Shown here one piece after another: positions 35,312 through 43,704 of a stretch of 64,000 nt of DNA. The DNA lies in assembly GCF_030348505.1 (NCBI RefSeq), contig NZ_JAUCFJ010000002.1:1616001-1680000 (forward strand), in the 5' to 3' direction. The position numbers and the translations under genes are program-made. The stretch comes from Lysinibacillus sp. G4S2. Lineage in GTDB: Bacteria > Bacillota > Bacilli > Bacillales_A > Planococcaceae. The stretch's first letter is position 1. Every line of letters begins with the position of its first letter. The notes under the pieces are model-generated. The model did no database searches and had not been told where the DNA came from. It saw nothing but the letters and a program-made list of their open reading frames with translations.

Positions 35312-36043
35312 ATGCACGGAATTTATATACGCTATAATGTCTCAGAAGAAACCCCAGCAGCACAATGGCCCAAAAAAATGGATGCATTTGCGTATGTTCA
35401 ACGAGGAAAACCACAACAAGACAATGACTTGCTGTCGAAGGAAGAGATAAAAAGCCACGCAATTCGCTATATTAAAAGCTTAAAAGACAATGCAAGTGAA
35501 CATTTAGTAGAACAACGCAATGGTGAAATTGAGCACTTTGATCGACGCTTTATGGAGTCCTTAAAGCTTAAGGAAAACATTGATTCGCAGCTTATTAATC
35601 TAGAAGAAATTCGTTTACTATTACAGTTAATGAATGTACTGAATTTATCGCATGGTTTCGGTGAAAATGCTGGAAAGCTACTACGTCAAATTACCCCATA
35701 TGCAAAAGAGGTAGAGCACCCAACATTCCAAACAACTCGTGTAGAGCGACATTTTTACTCAGAATTAATTGAACAAATTGAAGCAGTATATGCACGAATT
35801 ATGCGTCAACACAACCCATCAACAACAGAAATGCAGCATTCAGAAAAGCTATGGACAGCAGTTTGTGAGCAAGCGATTGAAAAGGTAGAATCACGAATTG
35901 AACGTTTGTCTTCTATCAAATTAAAGCATGAGAAAAATTTGTTAGAGTTTAGTCAATTAAAACAGCAAAATATCGAGGCAAAGGAACGTCTAGATCTTGC
36001 TGTTAATGAACTTGATGCTATTTTAAATGTATTAGAATCATAA
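35312..36043 (+). CDS. Hypothetical cytoplasmic protein with C-terminal coiled coil
   Basis: 243 residues from ATG 35312 (TGGAGG 8 bp before; longer frames lack a site). The N-terminus MHGIYIRYNVSEETPAAQWP is followed by a helical protein, and residues about 175-243 (KVESRIERLSSIKLKHEKNL...) form a likely coiled coil. No signal peptide, no membrane helix, no motif I recognise. Good codon flow and a strong terminator support a real gene. Confidence 0.75.
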   Translation: MHGIYIRYNVSEETPAAQWPKKMDAFAYVQRGKPQQDNDLLSKEEIKSHAIRYIKSLKDNASEHLVEQRNGEIEHFDRRFMESLKLKENIDSQLINLEEIRLLLQLMNVLNLSHGFGENAGKLLRQITPYAKEVEHPTFQTTRVERHFYSELIEQIEAVYARIMRQHNPSTTEMQHSEKLWTAVCEQAIEKVESRIERLSSIKLKHEKNLLEFSQLKQQNIEAKERLDLAVNELDAILNVLES

Positions 36044-36072
36044 AGGCTTTGTTAATACTTATATAATGCGGT

Positions 36073-36108
36073 TTGAGCGGGGTTAGCTACGAGCTAGCCC
36101 CGCTTTTA
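36073..36108 (+). terminator. Strong terminator
   Basis: AGCGGGGTTAGCT and AGCTAGCCCCGCT form a near-perfect stem around ACG, followed by TTT, 30 bp after the hypothetical gene. Confidence 0.85.
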
Positions 36109-36149
36109 GCCCATTTTCCAATAGCACGGTCAATTATATGTCGATAATT

Positions 36150-36311
36150 TTATCTTCGATTTTCTTTCAATACATACCCGTATGTTGTATGGATTATTTC
36201 GGGAGTATACCTCAATCGTTCGGCAATGGCTTTCACAGGAATATCATTATTCATCAAAATTGTAGCGTGTGTGCGCTGTAATCCATGTATAGTGGTACTA
36301 GCACCCAACAG
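36150..36311 (-). pseudogene. Tyrosine recombinase (phage integrase) C-terminal remnant
   Basis: The reverse strand reads TTIHGLQRTHATILMNNDIP, VKAIAERLRYTPEIIHTTYG and YVLKENRR, then stop (36150-36152). This is the catalytic C-terminus of tyrosine recombinases, with the HxLR..H.T-type box (HGLQRTHAT, one residue off), the IAERL helix and the nucleophile tyrosine in TTYGYV. An in-frame stop precedes it and no start is present. It belongs to a decayed prophage or integrative element together with the repressor remnant at 36566. Confidence 0.8.
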
Positions 36312-36565
36312 CTGTTATTTTCTACTACTTGAATTTTTGATACTATTTCTTTTTTGTTTCTCCAACTTCTTCTGTAGAATTTAATCTTTCCATTAACATA
36401 ATTAATACATTTATCCATAAAACTAATCGGATCAGGTTTATTAGGTGTCTAAAAATTTGACTAAATCTGCTTGCGGTGTTTGCAAATCGAGAGTTGAGAA
36501 ACCCAATGGTGGAATACAAAAAGCATGAGATAACAAATAAATTTTGGATTTTTTATCTCACGATT

Positions 36566-36811
36566 TTATATTTGTGACAAAGTGATTTTCTTTATAAATA
36601 TAGATTCGCCATACTCAAAATTAAAAGGTTTTTTCTCTAATTCATCTATGCCCCAACCTTTCTCTTCACGTTCTTTTATACTTTGCCTAAAAGGTTTTTC
36701 ATATCCCGCTTTCGTCATTAAATCCATAAAAGGAATTTCAAGAATTTTGGAGAGTTTTTGTATAACTTCAGGTGTAGATATCTTTCTGCCACATTCAATG
36801 GGGTGTGGCTT
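36566..36811 (-). pseudogene. Phage-type XRE repressor remnant
   Basis: The reverse strand reads PHPIECGRKISTPEVIQKLS, KILEIPFMDLMTKAGYEKPF and on to SQI-stop (82 codons). The IECGRKISTPEVIQKLSKIL stretch is the last helix of an XRE helix-turn-helix (IE.G.R.P....L). A stop codon replaces the preceding residues, so the DNA-recognition part is lost. Repressor followed by integrase on one strand is a lysogeny module order. Confidence 0.75.
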
Positions 36812-36902
36812 TTATTATGTATAAAAAGATGATGGAAAAGTGTTGTAACAGTTGAACAGATAAGGTGAATATTGTTATATCGGTAGTCTTCTTTATTGAT
36901 TT

Positions 36903-36925
36903 AGACCTAGACCTAGACCTAGACA
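36903..36925. repeat. Hexanucleotide microsatellite (TAGACC)n
   Basis: Nearly four tandem copies of TAGACC, about 95 bp upstream of the CotB-like gene. A copy-number-variable tract is possible here. Confidence 0.7.
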
Positions 36926-37018
36926 TTACATATTTTAAACTAAATGGGCATTTTGCATAGGTCTATTAATCAAGGATACATATAGATAACAAGACCATAC
37001 TATTAGGAGGCTAAAAGA

Positions 37019-37612
37019 ATGAATAAAGATCTTCTACTTACGTTAATGAATAGGGTTATAAGAGTGGATCGGGGAGGACCTGAATCACGTATAGGAAAGT
37101 TATTGGCTGCTGAAGACGATCATTTTGTATTATTAACTGAAAAAGATGGGATTGTTTATTACAAAACACAACACATTAAAAGCATTACTCTTAACTCAAG
37201 AGATGGGATGGAATTTAATGTTGAAGATCCAGCGGCAGATTCGTACTTACTTGCACCTGATTTTAAAACAGTAGTAGGTAGCCTACGACATCATTGGGTT
37301 AAAGTGAATCGTGGTGGTCCAGAAATGTTAGAAGGAATAATGGATGAAGTTTCGGAAGATTATATTACTATTTTCTCTAAAGAAGAAATTATTCGTCTAG
37401 CAATGTATCATGTTCGAAATATTAGTTTAGGAACAACTAGTGAAAAAGCAGCTGAAGGAAAGAAAGATCAAGGAAAAAATAATGAAAATAAAAATAGTGA
37501 AGTAAATGATAGTGATGAAAGCTCTAATAATAAGACAGAAAACAATAATAAACAAAAAAATGAAAAAGCGGTGAATGATAGAGGGAGAAATGTGAGAAAT
37601 CGAAGAAGGTAA
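37019..37612 (+). CDS. cotB: CotB-like spore coat protein
   Basis: 197 residues. Two repeats carry the CotB signature: VDRGGPESRIGKLLAAEDDH ... QHIKSITL and VNRGGPEMLEGIMDEVSEDY ... YHVRNISLG. A low-complexity Asn/Lys/Glu tail ends in RGRNVRNRRR, the counterpart of the Ser/Lys tail of B. subtilis CotB. It is shorter than B. subtilis CotB, with one fewer repeat and a shorter tail. The ATG at 37019 follows AGGAGG. Expected in the mother cell late in sporulation and on the outer coat (family knowledge). Confidence 0.82.
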   Translation: MNKDLLLTLMNRVIRVDRGGPESRIGKLLAAEDDHFVLLTEKDGIVYYKTQHIKSITLNSRDGMEFNVEDPAADSYLLAPDFKTVVGSLRHHWVKVNRGGPEMLEGIMDEVSEDYITIFSKEEIIRLAMYHVRNISLGTTSEKAAEGKKDQGKNNENKNSEVNDSDESSNNKTENNNKQKNEKAVNDRGRNVRNRRR

Positions 37613-37721
37613 GGTATTGATTTATAATAAATTTATGAAAACATAAGGTAGCTAAAATGAATGTGGATAGTTCAATTACGAAATGATTCGATGCACGAAT
37701 TGTCATAGGAACATCCTTTTA

Positions 37722-38150
37722 GGCTAAATGACGGAATCATTTCGTATTTCTGTAAGCGCTCGCCAAAAGATTCACTTGTATATATTGAGAACCTAAATCC
37801 GTGTGTACAATTAGTTCTGGTGCTGGATTTTGCGCTGCTACTGTGCTATCGATTGTTTCTAAATCAGTTCACTCGCCATTTTACGATCGAATTTATACAC
37901 TACAAATTTCTTTGTATGACAATCTAAAACCTACGTCAAATAACCTTCAACAGCACTTAACTCCCTAGTTCCTTCAATTGGAGAAAGGAATTTAATCCAT
38001 TTATAAATTATGACTTCCGACACACCATATTGGTTACTAATTGATTGACCTGTGTACCAGAGCGATAAAGCTCGAATACTGTTTGTTTCAATTCTTTATT
38101 TTACTTATTTAGACTTATTGTCGGACACGTCCTCTCTTATGCTCAATTGA
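37722..38150 (-). pseudogene. Decayed IS3-family insertion sequence
   Basis: The reverse strand contains pieces of OrfA (NKELKQTVFELYRSGT, then after a frameshift YGVSEVIIYKWIKFLSPIEG) and of the OrfB catalytic core (ELIVHTDLGSQYTSESFGER, LQKYEMIPSFS, with the second Asp of the DDE triad in HTDLGSQYT). Frameshifts and deletions separate them. This is an IS150/IS3-type relic that cannot make transposase. Confidence 0.8.
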
Positions 38151-38276
38151 ATTAACCGAGATATGTATGTCCATTCATCTATAATACATCCATACAATAG
38201 TATTTTTTATAAATGCGTAACACTTTATTAAGTGATTTGAAGCTGAACTAATATGAATAATTAGTTCGGCTTTTAT

Positions 38277-38669
38277 TTATGACTTAAGTGAATTTAGGGA
38301 AATATGAATGTTCAACTCTCTCTTATGATTGAAAAAAACTGAATAATCGACATGAGTGATTTTTTTATCAAAATTTCGATAAACTATTAGTTGGTTTAGT
38401 GCAAAAACTTTAACAAAAAAGGCAACCGCTACAATTGTTTTAAATTCGTGGTCTCCTTCCGAAATTGACTTGCCAATTGCCATTGTCCTCCGCACACTGT
38501 TATCCTTCCTACATTCGCTTCAACGTGCACAGCTGAAAAAACGTTACCAGAAGTTGTCCTAACCGCTGAACCTATGTGATGTCTTCTGTATAATTGTGTT
38601 CTATTACTCTCTCTGCGCTTCTTTAATCAATTCATAGTCTCTATCTTCTAAAGGTATTGCTTTTAACAT
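38277..38669 (-). pseudogene. Cytidine deaminase-like pseudogene with several frameshifts
   Basis: A good start (ATG 38667-38669, AGGAGAG before it) opens MLKAIPLEDRDYELIKEAQR and soon stops. In other frames follow VIEHNYTEDIT, then HIGSAVRTTSGNVFSAVHVE (the H.E zinc/catalytic box) and ANVGRITVCG, then MAIGKSISEGDHEFKTIVAV. The PCxxC box is lost. At least three frame changes show a dead gene of the blasticidin-deaminase / cytidine deaminase class. Confidence 0.8.
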
Positions 38670-38867
38670 AATTAATCTCTCCTAAACAACATAAAAAGTA
38701 AATTAGTTTTCGGCTTTTTCAAAAGCAACAATCCTTACGAAAAGAGCCTTGATAAAAGGAAACTAAAAACAACAAATTCTCTATTCATAATAAAGTTCAT
38801 CTTGGACACCATTTCCTACGCTGAAATGGTGGTGTACATAGCAAGATAGATGCGTTTTATAAAAAAT

Positions 38868-38908
38868 ACTCAGAGAAGGAGGCTTAGAAGCATCTCCTTT
38901 TCTGAGTA
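38868..38908 (-). terminator. Terminator after the Sm-like repeat protein
   Basis: TACTCAGAGAAGGAG (38868-38882) pairs with CTCCTTTTCTGAGTA (38894-38908), just past the minus-strand stop at 38917. Confidence 0.75.
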
Positions 38909-38916
38909 CATAGTTA

Positions 38917-39594
38917 TTACACTTGATGAACAGTCTGAATATGTGAAAGGTTAAAATAAGTTGAATTAGATTTCCCGTTTTGTATCTCAATAATTTGATC
39001 TTTTACATTTATTACTCTACCTATATGGGAAAATTCTTTTCCAAGATTGAATACAACAAGTTTTTCTCTAAGTTGGTCAATTTGAGACCCGAATGTATTG
39101 TTTAGTGACTGATTGTTAAGAGGTGACAGACTTAAAAATTCATTTTCACTTATTCCGTAAGGAAACTGATCCTTAGAATATGGACTGAGCCATTTCAAAT
39201 GTTTTGTTAAAATGAACATTGTTTTGTAAATGGGAGACTCAAATACAAAATAATCATTCATAATAGACGATATAACCCCATGTAGCGCTTGATTTCCTGT
39301 TACAAAAATCTCCACATGTATTCCTTTTGCATGTGAAAGTATATTTGTAAGGGTTAGGTCCTTATCAGACAGTTGAGAATTATATCTCGATGTTTCTGAA
39401 GGGGGTTGAACATTATTTTCATTGTTATAATCTATTTCTAAAGTTTGAATATGGTCGATTGGTAAATAGACGAACATATTTCCATCATAAATAACAATAA
39501 TGTCACTACCCGAGTCAATTACTGAACCTTTTAGTATCTTACCTCCCGAGAGTTTAATTATAACAATTTCCTTATTTAGACTTTGCAATAACAT
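38917..39594 (-). CDS. CotB-related protein with three Sm-like beta repeats
   Basis: 225 residues. Three stretches look alike: IVIIKLSGGKILKGSVIDSG ... IDHIQTLEI, IHVEIFVTGNQALHGVISSI ... TKHLKWL, and LVVFNLGKEFSHIGRVINVK ... LSHIQTV. Each is a short barrel-like repeat ending in a HIQ/HLK motif, which recalls the HIKSI repeats of CotB; Pfam would probably report DUF2642-like domains. With the CotB-like gene nearby, a spore coat role is likely (inference). ATG 39594 is preceded by GGAGG. Confidence 0.7.
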   Translation of the reverse strand: MLLQSLNKEIVIIKLSGGKILKGSVIDSGSDIIVIYDGNMFVYLPIDHIQTLEIDYNNENNVQPPSETSRYNSQLSDKDLTLTNILSHAKGIHVEIFVTGNQALHGVISSIMNDYFVFESPIYKTMFILTKHLKWLSPYSKDQFPYGISENEFLSLSPLNNQSLNNTFGSQIDQLREKLVVFNLGKEFSHIGRVINVKDQIIEIQNGKSNSTYFNLSHIQTVHQV

Positions 39595-40523
39595 AATTAA
39601 AATTTACCTCCATTTCTATTCAAGTACTCAAACTATCCACAAATACTAACTGAATAAAGTAATCTATAATACATCCAGCCATTAAGCTAATTGGGATGAT
39701 TAAGATGCAACTTTAAGATATCCCCTAATTTTCCGTGTTTTAAAATAAACATCAAAGTTAGTGTTGCTTAGGGTATCAATAGGAGTCAATTATGCACAGA
39801 TGCCTCCTCCAATTTGCGAGACTTGCAACTCGTAAAAGTAACGTTTCTAGTTCCCAATCCAATAATCGCAATGTACCAATCATCACGGTTGGAAGACTAA
39901 TTAGTTAGAGATACCGTATTAATTAGTCCCATGAATGTTTTACAATCTACACAACTTATTCATTTGAAATTGCTTTTATGTCAATATTTTTTTTGGGGCT
40001 TTACTGTGATAAAGCGCATCACGAAGTTAACATTCTCCTATTACCCACAAACTAAATGGTTTCGATTGAATTATTTAATCAAATAGGGCGTCTACTTTAT
40101 CGTTTCTTTATCTAAAAAAGCGTTCATCCTTTTAGGATAAAGCACCTCTGATTGTTTAATAACGAATAACTATTTTTGTTCGGTTGAGATTAGGGACCTA
40201 ACTACTAGTATAGAAGTCTCTTTATTCCAAACTTTTTTAATAATACATTGCATGTGTTCGGATTTACTTGAACTCATGTCTTTTTATGTTAATACCACGA
40301 AAGTAAATCAAACCTATGCTTTACAGTATACTATTTTAATATTTGAGTAATTTAGTATAAATATTAGAGAAAATAGGTATAAAACCAAGGGAGTTTTAAC
40401 TTTTTACATATTTATACTACGACGGCATCACTAATCTAATGTATGAGGGAAAAACTTAGTATTTTAGTCTAACAATAAGTTATTTTTCAGAATAAAATAA
40501 AATTCCTTGAAGGTGAAAATACT
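39595..40523. other. 930-bp AT-rich region, no supported gene
   Basis: No open frame, RNA gene or known repeat is visible. Codon-like fragments are broken by stops on both strands. The decayed neighbours suggest further eroded mobile DNA. Confidence 0.4.
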
Positions 40524-41867
40524 ATGCAAACATTAGATATAATAACAATACTGACATTTTTAGTTACTCTTGGTTTCATTTTTTGGAGACCTAGAAATAT
40601 GAATGAAGCTATTCCTGCATTGGTTGGTGCTATTATTGTAATACTTTGCGGTAGTGTAACCATGACAGATCTACTTATAATTATACAAACAATCAGTGAT
40701 GCTGCGATTACCATTATGGCTACAATTGTTATGGCGATTGTATTAGAAAGCTTTGGGTTCTTTAACTGGGTTGCAGAACTGCTTACTGAAAAAGCAAATG
40801 GGTCTGGCATTCGATTATTCTGGTATGTCAATCTCCTATGCTTTCTCATGACACTCTTCTTTAATAATGACGGTAGTATTTTAATAGCAATACCAATATT
40901 AATTATGTTATTAAACAATATGGGATTAGAAAATCGTCAAAAGATTCCATATTTAATTTCTGGAGGTTTAATTGCAACTGCATCCAGTGCTCCAATCGGG
41001 GTAAGTAACATCGTAAATCTAATTGCATTAAAAATTGTTGATATGAGCTTGTATTCACATACAGCAATGATGTTTGTTCCTGCAACAATCGGTTTATTAC
41101 TATTAGTCGGTTTACTGTTTTTATACTTCAAAAAGAACCTACCTAAAACTGTTCCTACAAATGTAACAGGGATGTCTCTTCCTTCCTATCATCCACTTAA
41201 ACAAATTGCTTTAGGAAAATCTAAGCAAAAGCGTACTAAGTTTATGCTAAATGTACTTCTATTTGTATTTGGCGTTCGGTTAAGTCTGTTCTTAGCCTCG
41301 TTTTTAGGAATTCCAATTTCTGTTATGGCGGTAATTGGATCCCTCGTTCTTTTAGGATGGAGATGGGCTTATTTAAAAATACCTCCAGGTGATATGCTGA
41401 AAAAAACACCATGGTATATTATCGTTTTTGCGTTTGGTATGTATGTCATCATCTATGGTCTCAATAATATTGGCTTAACGGAATGGTTAATTCAATCTAT
41501 GCGCCCACTGGTTTCAGAAAACCTACTCAATACAAGCGTCTTAATGGGCGTACTACTTTCAGTACTTTCTAATATCTTCAATAACCACCCAGCGCTTATG
41601 GTTGGAACTATTACGTTAACCAATATGGGACTTGACCCTATTTCCTTGAAAGTTGCTTATTTAGCAAACATTATTGGAAGTGACATAGGTGCACTGTTAC
41701 TTCCTATGGGTACTCTTGCAACACTAATGTGGATGCACATCGTAAGGAAAGGAAAAGTAAAAATCACATGGTGGGAATACATTAAAGTTACTATCATCGT
41801 GATTCCTCCCACAGTCATCTTTACATTAGTCATTTTATATTATTGGGTGACATGGCTCTTTTATTAA
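40524..41867 (+). CDS. ArsB/NhaD-superfamily ion permease
   Basis: 447 residues, about 11-12 helices. The features LFFNNDGSILIAIPILIMLL, ATASSAPIGVSNIVNLIALK and the second-half counterpart LSNIFNNHPALMVGTITLTN are the paired re-entrant N-rich motifs of the ArsB/NhaD/CitM superfamily. Closest in feel to ArsB arsenite permeases, but no arsR or arsC lies nearby, so the substrate stays open. ATG 40524 follows GAAGGTGA. Confidence 0.82.
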   Translation: MQTLDIITILTFLVTLGFIFWRPRNMNEAIPALVGAIIVILCGSVTMTDLLIIIQTISDAAITIMATIVMAIVLESFGFFNWVAELLTEKANGSGIRLFWYVNLLCFLMTLFFNNDGSILIAIPILIMLLNNMGLENRQKIPYLISGGLIATASSAPIGVSNIVNLIALKIVDMSLYSHTAMMFVPATIGLLLLVGLLFLYFKKNLPKTVPTNVTGMSLPSYHPLKQIALGKSKQKRTKFMLNVLLFVFGVRLSLFLASFLGIPISVMAVIGSLVLLGWRWAYLKIPPGDMLKKTPWYIIVFAFGMYVIIYGLNNIGLTEWLIQSMRPLVSENLLNTSVLMGVLLSVLSNIFNNHPALMVGTITLTNMGLDPISLKVAYLANIIGSDIGALLLPMGTLATLMWMHIVRKGKVKITWWEYIKVTIIVIPPTVIFTLVILYYWVTWLFY

Positions 41868-42093
41868 CACTGTGGAATAGGAGACCTAGATTTATTATAT
41901 GATTATCCTTAAAAATTGTTCTTACACGATTACAGTTTATTTGTTATTAATCAAAGATAATTCATTTATTAGTTGAGAGAAATAACCATTTTAATTTGTA
42001 AACCAACGGTACGTTAGAATCAGCTTTTTAAGCTTATACAATTGTGGTATAGAGGTAACTTTAAATCATGCATTAGGTGCTGTGTATTAAAAT

Positions 42094-42120
42094 GAGAGTC
42101 TACAATTTCCGTAGACTCTC
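42094..42120. terminator. Hairpin terminator downstream of the permease
   Basis: GAGAGTCTAC and GTAGACTCTC form a perfect 10-bp stem around AATTTCC. Confidence 0.7.
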
Positions 42121-42600
42121 TACTACATAGCTTTAACTCTCTAAAAGAGCAGGAGCATTTGATTTTGCTCTCAGAGTATTGTACTAGTCTATTACAGATA
42201 TAAAATAGATTAGGGCTATGAAAAAATGATTGACCAGGCGCTCGTTATATGGTGAGTACCTGGACTTTATGTGTTGTATGTTTCTTAGTTTAAAAAAGAT
42301 TAGAACGATTACCCTCAATCAATTCCATTCCAGCACACACGCTCGTCATTTTATTTGCTCCAATTAGCACAAAATTAAAGTTGTTTTATGCTTTATTTTT
42401 TAGAGATTGAAAGCATTTAATCTCATAAATGTATTGGAATTATAAAAAAGCATATCTGCCGATTGGAGCTTTAAAATAAGTTCGACCGGTGACATGCTTT
42501 TTATTTTTGTAGATAAAATCAACGGGTAGAACCATAATGTGGAGTTGATTTCCATTCTGGCTGGGCGCTTTCCTGGGCGGCTGCGTCCGATGAGCTGTAT
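42121..42600. other. Intergenic region with terminator-like hairpin and family A fragment
   Basis: No gene is supported in 42121-42440. AAAAAGCAT / ATGCTTTTT (about 42446-42502) can form a large hairpin. From about 42540 to 42594 there is a truncated family A piece (gttgatttccattctggctg, ggcgctttcctgg, gtccgatgagc) that abuts the stop of the next gene. Confidence 0.55.
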
Positions 42601-42981
42601 TTATTGCTTTGCTTTTTCCTCAGACTGCTCTCTTTTTGATTGACGATAAAGACGTAGTAAATCAAGCGCAAGTAAAAACACGATCAAATAAAAAACAGGA
42701 CTGGTATAGGATAAACCTAATTGCGATTCACCGCCAAGTAATGTTAAAACAATCCAAAGCATGACTGTATATACTGTTAAGCCAACATATGCTTTTTTAG
42801 AAAGCTTTTTATATTTACCTTTGTCCAACGCAATTTGTACGATGACAAGAGCGATTAATATAAGGAGGATGATTTGTTTAGACAGTATCTCAGATAATGT
42901 AGTGTGTGGGAAAAAATCATTGACGAAAAGTAAGGTGAAAAATACAAGAATACAAAAATTTAAAATGGTTGAAAGCTTCAT
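42601..42981 (-). CDS. Small membrane protein of unknown function
   Basis: 126 residues from ATG 42981 (AAGGAGA 8 bp before). Four helices (ILNFCILVFFTLLFVNDFF, QIILLILIALVIVQIAL, VGLTVYTVMLWIVLTLLG, SPVFYLIVFLLALDLLRLY) and a charged tail. Family not recognised. Its stop coincides with the end of a family A fragment, so the extreme C-terminus may have been altered by that insertion. Confidence 0.7.
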   Translation of the reverse strand: MKLSTILNFCILVFFTLLFVNDFFPHTTLSEILSKQIILLILIALVIVQIALDKGKYKKLSKKAYVGLTVYTVMLWIVLTLLGGESQLGLSYTSPVFYLIVFLLALDLLRLYRQSKREQSEEKAKQ

Positions 42982-43098
42982 GCAATATCTCCTTAGTTGC
43001 CTGTATTCATTATATTGTAACATGGTTCTGTTTGAAGAAAATGAAAATTACTAATATAAAACTATTCATTAGAATGTTTGAAAAAATACAAAAAATTA

Positions 43099-43125
43099 TG
43101 AAACTTTCTGTTTGGTACAATCGTA
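43099..43125 (+). promoter_or_regulatory. ECF (sigma-W-like) promoter of the nfeD-floT operon
   Basis: TGAAAC (43099-43104), 17-bp spacer, CGTA (43122-43125), 34 bp before the start codon. TGAAAC-N16-CGTA is the sigma-W consensus, and the B. subtilis yuaF-floT operon is sigma-W dependent (established). The spacer is one base longer than the consensus. Confidence 0.65.
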
Positions 43126-43158
43126 TAGAAGGTAATACAATGAAAAGGGGTGAACAAC

Positions 43159-43689
43159 TTGACGCTATTTGGCTATTCACTTGAGCAGATCTTTTTAGTG
43201 GTATTAATTTTCGCCGGCCTTGCAACTCTTTTGTTTATGTTTTTTGGTGATGCTGTTGAAGGCATTGGAGAGGGGCTACCGATTTTTAATCCAAGTGTCA
43301 TTCTATCTTTCATTACGTTGATGTCAGCAGCAGGATTTATTTTAGAAAAGTTAGCCTTATTCCCTAGCGTTTGGAATATCGTTGCTGCTTGTATCATCGG
43401 AGCTATTTTAAGTGCACTATTTTATTTATTCGTTCTTGTTCCGCTTAGATCGGCCGATGTTTCTTTAGCTTATACGGAAGAATCGCTTGGGGGTCAGCTT
43501 GGAAAGGTAATTGTCCCAATCCCAAGTGACGGTTTTGGAGAAGTTGTTATTGAAACGACAAGTGGTTTGATTTCGAAGCGAGCAACAGGCTTTGACAATG
43601 AGGCTATCGACTACGATACGACGGTACTTGTTGTGGAAGTAAAGGAAGGAACGCTTTTTGTGAGATCCTATGAGAAGAAATTTTTATAA
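43159..43689 (+). CDS. NfeD-like membrane protein (YuaF type)
   Basis: 176 residues. TTG start at 43159 with AAGGGGTG about 7 bp before it; the frame-opening GTG at 43150 overlaps that site. Three helices (QIFLVVLIFAGLATLLFMFF, PSVILSFITLMSAAGFILE, VWNIVAACIIGAILSALFYL), then a C-terminal OB-fold (GGQLGKVIVPIPSDGFGEVV ... TVLVVEVKEGTLFVRSYEK). NfeD proteins pair with flotillin, whose gene follows after 15 bp. Confidence 0.9.
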   Translation: MTLFGYSLEQIFLVVLIFAGLATLLFMFFGDAVEGIGEGLPIFNPSVILSFITLMSAAGFILEKLALFPSVWNIVAACIIGAILSALFYLFVLVPLRSADVSLAYTEESLGGQLGKVIVPIPSDGFGEVVIETTSGLISKRATGFDNEAIDYDTTVLVVEVKEGTLFVRSYEKKFL

Positions 43690-43704
43690 AGGAGAGATAC
43701 GTAT

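Noticed and set aside
42180..42420. Fragments that look like a decayed membrane protein downstream of the ArsB-like gene
   Set aside because: Too short and interrupted by stops; no motif could be identified.
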